Positions 45,839 to 62,595 of a stretch of 64,000 nt of DNA are shown here, piece after piece. The DNA is from Haliclona indistincta. Its lineage: Eukaryota; Porifera; Demospongiae; Haplosclerida; Chalinidae. Position numbers and translations under genes: made by a program. The notes under the pieces are model-generated. The model saw only the letters and a program-made list of their open reading frames with translations, was not told the origin of the DNA and searched no databases. The DNA is taken from positions 17,403,152 through 17,467,151 of the forward strand of contig OZ024784.1 of assembly GCA_964017065.1 (NCBI GenBank), read 5' to 3'. The first letter of the stretch is position 1. Every line of letters begins with the position of its first letter.

Positions 45839-47577
45839 ATGAGGTCTGTGATGGGAACTGCCTAGTACAGTGTACCAGCTTTTACTCTGTTAGGTACTTG
45901 CTGCTGCTGCTATTAGTGGTCATTGCCAACTGCTCTGCAAGTAACCATAACCATTTCTCTGTTCTTCTGTCTTCAATTGAGGAGATTAAAAGAGGCACTG
46001 TCTTTTCAATTGCAAGTGATACAGTCATCAAGGAGGCTCTTAATCACAGCTTATTTCTGAAAGACCATACTACCAAACGAAAGATAGAAACTCACATTTT
46101 TAAAAATGTATCACTCACTCTTACCATCAATAAGAACAAGTCTATTCACCTTGATCCTGAAACTACAAAGGTCCAAAAATGTATTGTGTATCTTAAATCT
46201 AACTTGTCATTGTCACATTGCTTACTCACAGATCAATTTAACACATGCAATTGAAAATCTCAAAGAACATGGATGCAATGAGTTGCTTATTCAGTTTAAC
46301 TCATCATACACTCTCCATCCTAAAAAGGACCTATCCGATGCCCACTTACTGACAACTTCCGTCTCAAAACACTATCATTTGTACCTGTTCAGTAAGTACT
46401 GCTAATACATGTACGTGCTATTGAATTTTCTGTAGCTTCACCAGTGATTGCTAAGAATAACGACTTCATCTATTGCTACTTGAACGACACAGGAGCTAGA
46501 GAATATGGAACTTGGTTGGTTAAATTCACTCTGGAGATTAGTCAAGGGAACAGTGTGTCTGTTGGGGTTTGTGTTAAAGACAGTACTGCTCAGGACAGCC
46601 ATAATAGAACAGAGATATACTATGATGCAACTCAAGACGCCTGTGTTTTTAGAGTGCCTGATCCAGTTCCACAATCTGATGTTGGTAGCTATACTTGCTC
46701 TCTCCATGTTACACATGTTGAGATCGGCAGCAAAACCACACACTGCCGTGGAAATGTGTCATTGAAGGTATCTCCTAGTCGTTCAGAACCTTTAGCAATA
46801 ATACTTCCAGTTGGTATTACTGCACTGCTAGTGGTGCTAGGATTGTTAATAATAGTGGCAATTGTTCGTAGATATGGTAAGTGATCTGCACAGTTAGTAC
46901 TGTTTTACAATTTACACTGTTTCAGCAACCAAAGAGCCCAGACCTGAGCCGATAGACCCGCCGCCGCCTGCTCCAATCATTCCAGTAGATCCACCTCTGC
47001 CCATTGCACTACCTGGTAAAAATAGATTATAATAAAAATATTATCGCTCACTTTCTCAATAACAGACAGTGATACCAGCGGCTACAGTAAGTAAAGACAA
47101 ACAGCATCAAAGTAATACTGTGCTTTCCGTTACTAAGGTGGAGATGAGAGCACAGCTGATCACGGTCATCTATTACGATCTGGCGCATGTAAGCAGTATG
47201 GTTAGTCTAGCATTAGATTATACTCCAGCTGTATAGATCACTACATAAAGCGAAGACCAAAGCTGAAGATTGACACTGTTCCTGATACCACAGAGAGTGA
47301 TCAATCACAACCCAGATCACAAAACTCAAAAGGTTTAGGAATATTATTATCTTCATATTATGTTAAAGCATGTGATTCACAGGTAAGGTAGCTGCAGCTG
47401 AATCAAGCTATGCAGATGATGAAAGCAGCTTAATGTTTCCAAGACACAAGAGAAGTTTTCGACGTGAAAGTAGTAGAAGAAAAAAGAAGAAAACTGCAGG
47501 TAAGACTATAATGCAGCAGTATAATAATTATAGCAATTGTTACAGACAAAAAGCAAGCAAGCTCATTTGGTGAATGA
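45839..47577 (+). CDS. Small single-pass Ig-like membrane protein
   Basis: The first exon holds only ATGAG (45839-45843). A 50-bp intron leads to GTACTTGCTG, giving the signal peptide MRYLLLLLLVVIANCSAS. The next exons (45894-46185, 46232-46391, 46436-46876) encode an ectodomain with N-glycosylation sites and an Ig-like fold showing IYCYL and the DVGSYTC motif, then a transmembrane helix (LAIILPVGITALLVVLGLLI). The tail, in several tiny exons, is Pro-rich (PEPIDPPPPAP), then acidic with SYADDESS and basic with HKRSFRRESSRRKKKK, ending ASSFGE at TGA 47577. Tyrosines are present but no clear ITAM or ITIM. It could be an adhesion or recognition receptor. The start rests on the splice model; an apparent upstream frame has no ATG. 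Confidence 0.7.
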
Positions 47578-47861
47578 AATAAATAAATTATAATGAACTG
47601 TGTCCCTCTGTACTAGCAAGCATTAGTGTTAAACCAACAATAAATATGACTGTCAATTATTAAGAAATTAATGCAATGAACTGGTGATGACTATTATAAT
47701 CTGCTGATGACTATTATAATGAGAAATAAAAATAAATTTGTCTTTTTGTAAATAGCATACAAAAGAGGGTAGGAAGGATGTATTGGGTCATTGTATGAAG
47801 CATAAATATGATATATCATGTTACGACACACAGTCACACAGAGAGAGACAGATTGACACCA

Positions 47862-50800
47862 CTAGATTTCCTCCACCCAGCTCGCCGGTATCCATTGTGG
47901 TTCTTCCTCTATTCTTCGCGCTACTTCTTTCAACATATCTGCTGCTACTTGTAGGTCGTCATTCACGATGACCCAGTCGAAATAGTGACTGTACTCTGCT
48001 TGTATCTCCTGGCTATTACGATATAATTCTTGTATCTCTGACTCCTGCGAAATTGAATACAAATTTTCATCTAGTTTACAGGCGATAAGGTACTTACTGT
48101 AAAGACGTGATTTTCTTTCTCTGATGGAGTAGAGGATTTACGTCTTTGTTTGTCAGTGACTACTTTTCTAGTCATCATGAGTCGCTCTACTCTAGGAGCA
48201 GCCACTCCAATGATGTATGGGACCAATCCTGAATGACCAACCACCTTCAATGCCTGTACAAGATATCATTATGCACAGTACATAGATTTTGAATTCATAC
48301 TACAAATATCATAATCAATACTGCTTGCTGTGAGTCTCACCTGAGGATAAAGATCAAGAACCGGTACTCTGTTGGTCTCCATTGCTTGTTGCACAGTGGA
48401 TATAGCTGTTCCATAAAGGTGTCCCTTGTTCTCTCCATACTCGAGAAAGTTTCCAGCTTGTATGCCCTCTTCCATCACCTCACGCGAGACAAACAAGTAA
48501 TCCTTGCCGTTTACCTCCCCAGCGCGTGGTGGTCGAGATGTGTCTAGAAAAAAAAAGAATAATATTATAACAAGTTTATTACCATAAATATCACTTACGA
48601 GGTAAACATGTAATGTAATGGGAGGGGTCAGACTCCAGCAAGTACTTCATAAGTGTTCTTCGTCCAACATGAGGTGGACCTGCGTGTATGAGTAACTCGC
48701 TGATTGTACAGTGTGAGGTAATACTTACCAATAAGCACGATAGGTCTCTTTCTTTGCAAGTCGGGCATCAGTTTTATGACATCCTCATATGTGGCTACTT
48801 CGTGACCAACAGATTGTAAAGCTGAGAGAGAGACGAAAATTTAAACTTTTCCAGTATGCAGTGAGGACCTCACCTCCTGAGAGTGGATTGTGATTGTAGT
48901 AGATCTTTTTCTTCTTCTTCTTTGATAATCTTGAGAGAAGACCTGAAAAAAACAAAGGGCAATGCAATAATGTAACTCACAAAAAATGCATTATATACCT
49001 TTCTTTTTGTTCTTCTCCTCTAGAGCAACTGACACTCCATAGGATAATCTCATCACTTCTCTCCTAAACATCAAGCACAAAATACTCACACTGTTGACAT
49101 AATTATTTCGAAATACTTACTTTTGCTGAAGCTGTCTAGCTGGAATGAGTCCTGGTAGGGACTCACCACCATCATCAAACACTTTACGTGCCTGGAAGTA
49201 CATAGTAGAGCGTACATAAATACGACTGGTAAAGATGCTTACCTGCCACCAGTCAGGGTCATCCTGATTAGACACTTCCAGAATGTCACCTTTTTGAAAA
49301 GTCAGAGCTAGTTCTCTACAAGGAACTTCTGTGTCTAGCTCAGAGCTGTAGCCAAAGTGAGCCCGAACGTATTTCTAAGAAAGCACATGGAAATGTTAAT
49401 ATCGATTACAGAATGATCACACGTACCTCTTCATAATCAAGGTCAATATTGTCATCATGAACTGGTATAAGAGTGAATGCCAACACTTTACCAACCTCAC
49501 CAGTCTAGTGAAAGAGGCACAAATAAAACATGCTAGTAGTTTCTCCGATAAACAGCATACCATAATTCTAATGATCTCGTCAGTTGATTTGCCAAACAGA
49601 GCACTACCATTAATCTCCAGTAGCTCATCTCCTTCTTTTACTACTCCACTTTGTTCAGCATCACATCCTTTCTGAAGCTTGCCCACAAATACGGCATCTT
49701 CCTGCTTATAGATAGTGCAACCCTACAACACAAAAAGCATGAGACGATAATAGTGAGATATTTTACAGCTTACCAGTGGTCTATTGGTTCTTTGCAAGTA
49801 TACAATAGTAGCGTTCTCCTTACGACTGCTGGGCACATCTCTGCTGAGAGGTGCTTCCTTTGAAACATACAGAGATGAAGCTGTTAGATCCACGGCAGAG
49901 TGGTACATCACAACGTCTTCCTGCTCCTGAGCCGACTTAGGAAAGAAGGTTGCCGGAACGTAGAAATCTCTTGTAGAGACTTTATCATGACAAAACAGTA
50001 GTGACTGCAAGTAAATCACAATCACTACAAGCACATTTTATTCATATCTCTGTACCTGCAAGTGAGGATTTCTAAGCAGCTTTCTCAGCTCGTCAGTTTC
50101 CTTGGTCGGTTCAACTCTCTCGCGCACTATAAAACGAATCTGAAAGAATCAGTAAAACACATCAAACTTGTTAGAAAATGCATTACTACTTACTTGTCTG
50201 GTGGCTGTTACTATTCTTCTTGCTTCAGGTAAAGGTGAGTCTTTTGCTTGAGTAGCTAGACACTGCATTTTGTCGTAAAACTAAAAAGACAAAAGTAAAA
50301 GGCATCGAAAGATTCTGGTAATCACTACTAACAGATTTTGCTTTCATAAAGTGACTGCTCTGCAGTAGTTCCTCGAGCATTTTGAATTCATCCTCCTCGT
50401 CATAAGTACCAACCTTCTCATTCAGCGATCTCAGCATATTGAGCAATGCATCGATACCTATACACAAGAGAGCAAATCATACGAGTGAGTGTTACAAACT
50501 AGTCCTACTGCACCTTTGGTTTGCTGGGTTTTAGAAGCTGATTTTCTTCTCAAGTTTGCGCTACTACTAGCGCTGTGACTACTGTGCGGTGAAGCCCCAG
50601 CACTAGGTGCTGAGAGCTCTTCCTCTTTCATTGTTCTTTTTTCCTCTTTCTCTTGATCAGGCTCTGCTAGTAAAGACATGGCTCCTTGCTGCTCTCGTGA
50701 TGAAGCCTCTACTTCTCTCCAAATCTCATCAATTTGCAGCTGAGGGGAAAGACTGTCTAAACTGGTCCTCTTAGTCTTAGATAAATCGTTCATTGTTAAA

Positions 50801-53584
50801 TGGAGAGAAGGCGGCTCAGATGTAGCTCTGGGATATTTTGAAGAGTGATTTGACTGCACTGTGTAGGTAGCGAGAGCGCGCTCATCAAAGCTAGCATTCA
50901 CTTTCTTTCTCTCGTCTACTTTGTTTCCCATCAACAGTACATCAGAGTGAGAACGTAATGAGTCCTCCTCTTCGTCCTCTTCCTCTATCCTGTTGCGTTG
51001 GACGGTTCTAATGGCAATTGGTCTTCTCGATTCCATCACAACTTCCTGCACTCTCTCCTGTTGCCTTGCTTCTGGAGGTTGCTCATCAGTACTAGCCTCT
51101 GATCTGCTGACAGCATCTACAACATCAATAGAAGACATTGAGTGGTGGGAACCGGACTCTACACTACTGCTGAACTCAACAGCATGATTGTTAAAATCTG
51201 AAGGAATCTCATCTAAGGAATTTTCATCCTTGCTTTTGTTTGTATTAGGTCGAGTGGTTTCGACATAGACTACTTTTCGAGCAACTTGATGCTGTGGTAG
51301 AGCATCAGAATGCACTCTCTGTATGTCCAGCCCAGTAACAGCGCTGACAGCTACAAGGTCCTTTCTGATAGGCCATTCTTTGTGATGCGGTGGAGCTGAG
51401 AAACCGTTCTGATGCACCTCATGAGCTGATGACTGGGTTACTGCTGGCTTGACACTACTCTGTGGTGACTGACCAGCCGTGGAGTGTCTACGAATTGTCA
51501 TGAACACTTTCTGGTTTAAAGACGCCTGCAGAGAAAGAAGATGAACTGTTGGACGTACTTTGAATATCCTCCTTACCTGTTGAAGGCTGTCTATAATGTC
51601 ACTGTGTAACATGCCTTGTACATTTCTACCATTAACAGTGAGCAATTCATCTCCTGGTTTGAGTCCAGCACGAGATGCTGGTGAATCTGAAGTATCGGAA
51701 ATTAAATCACAAGTATCAAAAAGTCTATCAGCTTACCGCCTGTAATGGTCTCAACAGATGGTGGGATAGCCTCGAGTTTACCACCAAATACGCCAAATCC
51801 CAAATGCTTCTCTCCAGGAAGTACTGTTAGTAGGAAATCCATCATTGTACCATTGCTTTTAGCAGCTGTAAGCTCACTGGGCACAACACGCATTAGACGC
51901 TTGGTAGAGCTACGATTACCCTGTCCCGTTGCCATGTCTGATTCACTGTCACTGAGATAGTCTTCTTGAGGAACAGGAGTCTTTGAGGAAACACTAGTGG
52001 CTGGTGTAATAGATTGTGGCTGCTCTGTATCACTGCTCTCTTGTGAATGAACAGAGTCTTGCGTCCACTGTGGTGACTCCTTTGTACTAGAAACTACAGC
52101 AATGACTGAATTAACACTCGATTGAGTGCTCCCGGAAGAATTCCTCTCACTATGAACGCTGGTCAGCGACACTTGATTAGAGATGAGGTCTTCTTTGTCG
52201 GTTTGAGAGGAACTGGTTGGTCTGCCTATGTACTCCTGTGAGTAACTGTGACAGTTCACACCACTATGGCTGTGATGAGTTGAGTTGCAATGGAGATCAA
52301 ACGTGTCTATAGGAGTGGAGTTGGGTATCTCAGAAATTGCAGGAAGATTGTGTTGGCAGTTGTCGTCAGCTTCTGGCTGAGTGTTGTCCGAGATGCTGTA
52401 GTTGTCGGGTTGCGAGGTTTGTGTAAGATTCACATGAAAGTTTCCTTCGGATTCTCTCGGAGAAAAGTGAGGAACACTGTCTTGACTAGCTGAGCCGGTA
52501 AACACTTGCGAGTGAAAGTCCAACTGCTCTTCAGTTTCGAGTGGCAGCAGTCCAGTATTGTCGATAGTGTCAGTACCGAGACCAAAAGTGTTGCTGAGGT
52601 GATGAGGCGAAAAATGAACTCCAGTAGCAGCTGTTGATCTGAGTCCCTCTAGGTGGTGACCAGTTGTGGGACTAAGAACAGATGAGCTAGTACTCCCATG
52701 CACAAACACAAGATCCGAACTGAACTCCTTCTGGCTTCTTGAATGATGAGTTGTGCTTGGACTAGCCTTGCTCTGTGACGACTGTCTGGTTACAGGAGTT
52801 GTGATTTGCTGATTGTTTTTGTCTGCTTCGAGATCTTCGTCTTGCTCTTCCAGGAACTCAGAGCTGGCTTGTTGACCGGTGAATAGTGACTGTAGGTTGC
52901 TGACTTGCTGTATCCAGATTAGTGGAGATTCACGAGATTCGGCTGTAGCAGGGTCGATGGTGGGAGAGGAGGGAGGTGTGGGTCGAGGATCGCTGAGTGG
53001 TGAGTACGTGGAGATGAGTTTGTGATCGGAGGCCGGGAGCGGAGTGTGGGATGGTGTAGATGACGGAGTGGGAGAGGAGTAGCAGTCAAAGTCAAAGTGA
53101 ATGACACCCTACGAGAGTCAAGAAAGAAAAGTTTACCTAAGAACGTTCAGCAACACTGTTGACTCACTTTCGAAAGGGTAGGTGTACCTCTGAAGCAGGA
53201 CTGGTCAAGATGAGGGCCTGAGTACTGTGGTGACTGTTGCACCACTCTACTCAGCCAGTACAGGGTTGACACCACCTGGGAATAAGAGAGAAGAATATAG
53301 CAACATCGCCATGCACTGTTACACAAAGAGAATGACTGGTATGTATAGAGTAATCACGCTCTCATTGACTAATATCATTATAGTGACTGGACTCACGGAT
53401 TTTATCTTCTTGTCTTCGTGCTCAGGCAAGCTGTAGGACAAACATGAGGATGTGTTAGTGTTATAGCAACAATATACAAGAATCTGTCCAAGAATGAGTT
53501 TAGATTAGAAGGCATTCACACAATTTGCTACAAATGCACACCTTATTACCTTAATTGTACAAAATATCCATCAAACAAAATTTT

Positions 53585-53639
<55 letters not shown>

Positions 53640-53714
53640 AGGGAGGGAGGGAGGGAGGGAGGGAGGGAGGGAGGGAGGGAGGGAGGGAGGGAGGGAGGGA
53701 GGGAGGGAGGGAGG

Positions 53715-53773
<59 letters not shown>

Positions 53774-56510
53774 AAAGTGCAAGCACTAGGCTTCAGTTAT
53801 CACACTCAGCAGTGAAAATGCAACCTGAACAATTCAGGTGCCAAATGGTTTAATTACAGGTCTCCAATGTATACTATAGTGATCTATACTACACTTGTAA
53901 ATTCATCATTCCTTAGTTACACTTACACTATGCTACAGGCAAGGGGTAACATGAGAAGAACACGTCTGATTGAATATCACTTCAATTGAATTTACAGTAT
54001 TCTGCTTATAGTGGAAAATGTGCATTAACAAACAAGATGCTCATTCCAGTGACATGAGAGTAAAACTGTCACTCCTTCAACAGAAGCCAGGAAAAGTAAC
54101 ATATGGAATTTGAGACATACTTGAGACACGCAGCAAGTATACGTACCCGATACATGTTATACTAGAGCACACACTGTATCCAGAACTATAGTGTAATATA
54201 TTATATAGACTATTTGAGACAAACTCACTCTACTGTAGCAAGATCGTAAGGATGTCAAGATTAGAGGAGGGAGTCTACAGCTGCATGCATCATCATACAC
54301 TGTGACATATGGTGTGGTTTACATTATAACATTCCACTCAAAATAATAATAATTCTCCAATGCTATACCAATGCAGTCACACAACACAGTGTTTCAGTCC
54401 CTGACGCACCCTATCAAATCCACAACAGCTGCTGCAGACAACGAAAATGTATACTACTTAAGCTACTAGTTTATAGTGAAACAGCACTCAACTAAAACAC
54501 ACAGCGCACAATAACAATGAAGCTACTACCGTCGGATAGTTTCAAAGGTGTATTGCGCAGGAGCAACAAGTGCATAACAAGACTGATTGATAGAAGTCTA
54601 TATTAGCCGGCTTCTGAATACATTCCTGTATTGCAGCATGTATATGATACTAGTGCAACTTGGACTGGTAGCAACTATCAAGTTTTAAGAGAGATATTCT
54701 TTAGGAATTGTCATGGTTTGTGTGTGTAGGTGTGTTAGACAACATATCTACATACCTTGTACAAGCTAGCTCCACTAAAACTAGTGTGCTGCCATCAACA
54801 GATACGCAATCTCATATATACAACAGCATAGACATGACACTAAGATTCTGCTAGTCTGCATTGTTTACTCATTTATACTAGACTGTACAATACTCTAAAC
54901 AGCTGCTACACATACAATCGGACAGATCGTGAGTACTATTGGCGACTAGACTCGCTATGGATACCAATATGCTCACCTTATCGATCGGTACAGCTTGACA
55001 GGCGCGTTGAGAAGGTCCTCTGGGTCGAACAGCTGGCCTTCTTGCAATCCAAGCTGCTTGCACGCCTCCAAGAAGAACGATAAATTTTCCTGTGTAAAGA
55101 TACAGATGCGTACTGCAGACTGACACACCGCGGCACACAGTAGGCGCGGGACAGCTGAGGAGACGGTCTGTTGGTTCTCCCTCGTATGAAACAGGATGCC
55201 GATAATCATGCAAGCGGAGGATGATTGGCTGCTGAGTAGGCGGAGCCGACTCTTTATTACTAAAAATTATTTTTAGCTGCCTAATCAAAAAATTATACGA
55301 AATACCCAATTTTGACTGCTCTGCATGCACATACAATGCAGTTGGTTGCATTGCAATTTTGACTGTACTAGTAGGGTTTACCCAGTAAGCAAAAGGACTT
55401 CTCAGCTTGTTCATTCTCTTGATCAATCCTGGTCTGATGGTTTGAATCAATCTGAAAGAGCAAGTGGAATAACAAGACTTGCAACTGTAGGAGACCTACT
55501 TGCACAGGACAGTTCCATCCTCTAGGTACTCTCTGAGTGTGTTGTGATGCTGTTCAACATCAGTGCATCTCTGCAATGATAACAAATCACAAACACGATC
55601 ATCACAATGATTAATTTTCACTAAGTTACATTTACACTCTCAGAAAGTGCAAATTTATAGTAAAATTAATAATGTATCACTACTTTTCACTTTTTGGGAA
55701 ATCCCACCTTGAGTTACACGTTTACGCAAGACAATGGATGGCTCTAAACTCAAGGAAATTACAGTTACATGAAAAGATGCAACTACAACTGAGTTATGAC
55801 TCTAGTACGCCATTTGAACCAGTCCCAGGTGCAAATAAGGTTACTCATGAATGCAGGCGTAAAATAAATCGTATAATTGTAAGTTCAGCAGACCCATCCC
55901 ATTGGTAAACTTGAAGCACACAGTATGGGTGAGTGGCTGTGGTCAATCAGTGTTCATTAGGTGTTGTACATACTGTATACACAGTGAACATCAACCTACA
56001 CAAATGGCTATTGCATGGCAGCATATCACCAATGCAATATAGCAGTTTATGATCAAATAGCTCAATGAACACTTGTTTACACAGCATAGACAAACTGCTA
56101 GAATGCTGCAGTATTGGAGGCTCATGTATTTTGCTCACTAGCTGGTGCTAATCCTGATGCTGATGTTTCTAATCCTGCGCAATACAAGTTTCAAAAACTT
56201 CAATTCACAGTTATTAACATTGCAGGCACTTTTAGTAAAACTGTCTCTACATGCACCTGGGGGCATGCAAGATCATGTTCATTATGATGAAATACCAAAG
56301 AATTTTCAGAAGAAAATTATCAATGCATGTGGTAGTCCATATATAAACAGGAACTAACTATTTAATTTCAGCCTTTTCTCAGGAAAGAAAGATTTTGCAA
56401 AGTAGGAGGGAATTCTCATGCAAAAAAAATAAGTGCTATGCAATTACCTCAACCCAAGTTCTCGCATTTTGAAGAGCCTCTTTTGCACTGCAGTCAAACA
56501 GGCTATCCAT
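47862..56510 (-). CDS. CH-PDZ-L27-L27-PDZ-SH3-GK scaffold (LMO7-like CH joined to PALS-type MAGUK)
   Basis: The start MDSLFDCSAKEALQNARTWV (56510) opens a calponin-homology domain split over six exons down to about 53,170: YLEDGTVLC, LIQTIRPGLIKRMNKLRSPF, FFLEACKQLGLQEGQLFDPE and VVSTLYWLSRVVQQSPQYSG. These match the LMO7/LIMCH1 CH domain. A long Ser/Thr-rich exon (53108-51736) leads into a PDZ domain (PGEKHLGFGVFGG ... GLKPGDELLTVNGRNVQG). Another disordered exon is followed by L27-like segments (DEFKMLEELLQSSHFMKA; LLRNPHLQ), a second PDZ (GDELLEINGSALFGKS), SH3 (FQKGDILEVSNQDDPDWWQA) and guanylate-kinase domain (HTSRPPRAGEVNGKDYLFVS, YGTAISTV) ending EPQWIPASWVEEI. The second half is a standard MPP5/PALS1-type MAGUK. 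No stop or start signal separates the halves, so one transcript is likely but unproved. Confidence 0.78.
53588..53772. repeat. (GA)n-(GGGA)n-(GA)n microsatellite
   Basis: About 185 bp of pure purine on the plus strand in a large intron of the CH-MAGUK gene: GA repeats, a central GGGA/GGGAGGGA block of about 90 bp, then GA again. It produces long low-complexity frames on both strands that are not genes. Confidence 0.97.
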
Positions 56511-56628
56511 GGTTTCATCTTTTATGCTCCTGTGCTTTGATTTTCTTAGTCCAGTAGCATGGACAGCAGCCATCGCACGACTGCTCATGGTTGATCACTT
56601 CAGGAGATTGATTTCTTTAACAACAAAA

Positions 56629-56654
56629 GAGAGAGAGGGAGAGAGAGAGAGAGA

Positions 56655-56691
<37 letters not shown>
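56629..56691. repeat. (GA)n microsatellite
   Basis: About 60 bp of GA repeats interrupted by a few GGGA units, just upstream of the CH-MAGUK start codon. Confidence 0.95.
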
Positions 56692-56692
<1 letters not shown>

Positions 56693-57910
56693 TAAATAAC
56701 AAATTTACCAAATTAGTTAACATTGTGATATTGAGATTTTCAAACTAGTCGATAAGTTATGAAAACAGTCATTTTAGTGCTAAACACAACCTAGTCAAGA
56801 TATATATCATGGTATGCAGCTGCAGTGTACAATAATAATATACTACAACGTACATGAGTAAAGTTTTAGTAAACAGATAATACATAGGATATATACAATT
56901 GCTGAATGTATAGGGTTACTGAGCTCTACAATATCAATCGTGCTGTAGCAATATCACATTTCTTGTATTAATCCACGATAAATTACCAAAAAGACTTGAA
57001 TAAGGAATCAGTTATGTTGCTAAGTGGGAGGAGTGGAGGAGGACACAGTATAAGTATCCATGCATAGTCATAGTGTATAATACTACCAAGCATAAGTTAT
57101 GTCTGCTAGTTCTATAACCGGTCACAGTACATTGGGATACTGATAACAATTCGAGGTGCAAGTCCGGTAGACTTCAGAGGCTTATACACTATGATCTAAC
57201 TACTGTAATATTTATAATGGAATGATTTACAATAGCACTGTGGTTTAGAGTGTGTAAATATTGCTGTTAGCAAAAGCTGATAGACACTGATTACCTCAAA
57301 ATAGATGCATCATGGGATGAAACTGAATACTATTGTGATAAAACTGTATTCAATTCTTGCAGGCTGCCAAAATCTCAGAGGCAATAGTCTCAGCTTCGGA
57401 ACGCCCATGATACAAAGCCAAGGTGTGTACACAAGCTGAAAGAATAGTTTTGAATGCCTATGCAGTTGGTTGTGACTAAATATACCACAACAACGAATAC
57501 TAGATGAAATGTTCAGCAATTTCATGCACGAAATTCTACAGCACCACCATCAGATACAGCTATCTAAGACTTATTCTACAATCTTCGATGAGTAAATCTG
57601 TAACTATAAATCTCCGTAGTAAACGTTGGTAGCTTGCAGTCACTAGAAGCCATAGACAGCTGGGTACATTATTGTAAGCGATGTCAGAGGCTCACCTGGT
57701 CTAGTATGCGACGTAGTATGTCAGAGAACAGCTCAATTCAAGCAAGAGACATCGACAAGGTAGCAGATCTACCGCATAAACAAAACACGGTTTCTTGTAG
57801 TGCAGTAATGCACCACACCCTTGCCGGAGGGGGCAGCGTACCGTATTTAGAAGTCTCAAACCTTATTACACGCAATTTTCGTAATATTGGTTTGCCTTCG
57901 AGCCATGGCG

Positions 57911-57918
57911 CCACGTCA
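57911..57918 (-). promoter_or_regulatory. UPRE (XBP1/ATF6-type site) in the SEL1L promoter
   Basis: CCACGTCA on the plus strand is TGACGTGG on the other, the exact unfolded-protein-response element core, 59-66 bp before the SEL1L start codon. SEL1L is an ER-associated degradation component induced by the UPR in other animals, so the site is meaningful in context, although an 8-mer can occur by chance. Confidence 0.55.
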
Positions 57919-57976
57919 GTCAACACACTAACCTCGTTTCATGAGCAACTCCACTCAATACCTCGCTCAGTACAGT

Positions 57977-61813
<3,837 letters not shown>

Positions 61814-61899
61814 TCATAGCTGTTGCATATTTTGTACTATCTAAATTTTCAATTGCAATTCCAAAAAGTAAGTACTGCTTTTAGCCCCGCCCCTTGGCA

Positions 61900-62521
61900 A
61901 TGGCTTCGCCTCGAGCCGATCAGCGCCATCAGTTGACGCAAAGACGAATCTCCGACTGTTGTATACGAATGCAACACATGACGGTGGAGTGGAGCGAGCT
62001 GAACGCCCAGGGACTAGACGCGGCAAACGAACTAGTGCGTCTTACAGTAGAGAGACTCCGCCCTGCTTCCCACGTGGACCATCAAGCTGACAAAGTAAAA
62101 AATCTAGGAAAATTAACTACCACAGTTAAGAAAATGGTATGCGCACTACAAATCAAGTATTTTAACGACCCTTCTATTGCAGGAGGCTGTTGTGAATAAA
62201 ATGGGCGGGCTAGCTAGGAATCTACGTGGATCAGCAGAGTTGTTAGCTTTGGAGGAGTCATCCATTCCCATAGCTGTGCTAGGTGAGTGGATAAGAGTGT
62301 CTGCATCTCAGCCTCTTTGCTGCACAGCTCAGAATGCTCAAGACATATCTCAAGCTTACTGTGAGGAACTCCAGCTGAAGCAGAGCATATTGGAGGATAT
62401 ACTTCGTCAGACGAACAGGGACACTCTGACTGTCTACCTGTCATGCTGGCTTCATGAACCATGCCTTACTGAAACAGTCAAAGAAAAACTTGAAACACTG
62501 ATAATACACGCAATAAACTGA
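61900..62521 (+). CDS. CINP: Cyclin-dependent kinase 2-interacting protein (CINP)
   Basis: Three exons (61900-62136, 62183-62282, 62328-62521) joined by 46- and 45-bp introns encode about 176 residues. The N-terminal part is helical (MTVEWSELNAQGLDAANELV). The C-terminal part, YCEELQLKQSILEDILRQTN followed by LTVYLSCWLHEPC, matches the conserved CINP end (ELLLKRTVAKEL ... LTLSYLSMWLHQPY). CINP binds CDK2/CDC7 and ATRIP and also serves in ribosome maturation. Start taken at the first ATG in frame (MASPRADQRHQL). It is convergent with MCM9, with stops 74 bp apart. Confidence 0.82.
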
Positions 62522-62595
62522 TAGTGAAATGATAATAGATAACTGAGCAGGGTTAGTGTAGTATAAAATGGTTGACTGACACCACATGTACTGGG

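Larger units (their letters stand above)
56511..57976. other. Divergent intergenic region, CH-MAGUK (-) / SEL1L (+)
   Basis: The largest gene-free gap in the window, about 1.47 kb. It holds a GA microsatellite (56629-56691), AT-rich unique DNA, and the SEL1L promoter at its right end. A 137-codon plus-strand frame (57634-58047) has no recognisable domain and runs through the SEL1L start region in another frame, so it is not called. Confidence 0.6.

Noticed and set aside
45805..46254. Single-exon 149-codon reading of the Ig-like gene
   Set aside because: It begins with TTG, has no ATG, and reads through two introns; the spliced model gives a proper signal peptide.
53546..53815. Long frames of alternating Ser-Leu/Pro or Arg-Glu/Gly on both strands
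   Set aside because: They are translations of the GA/GGGA microsatellite.
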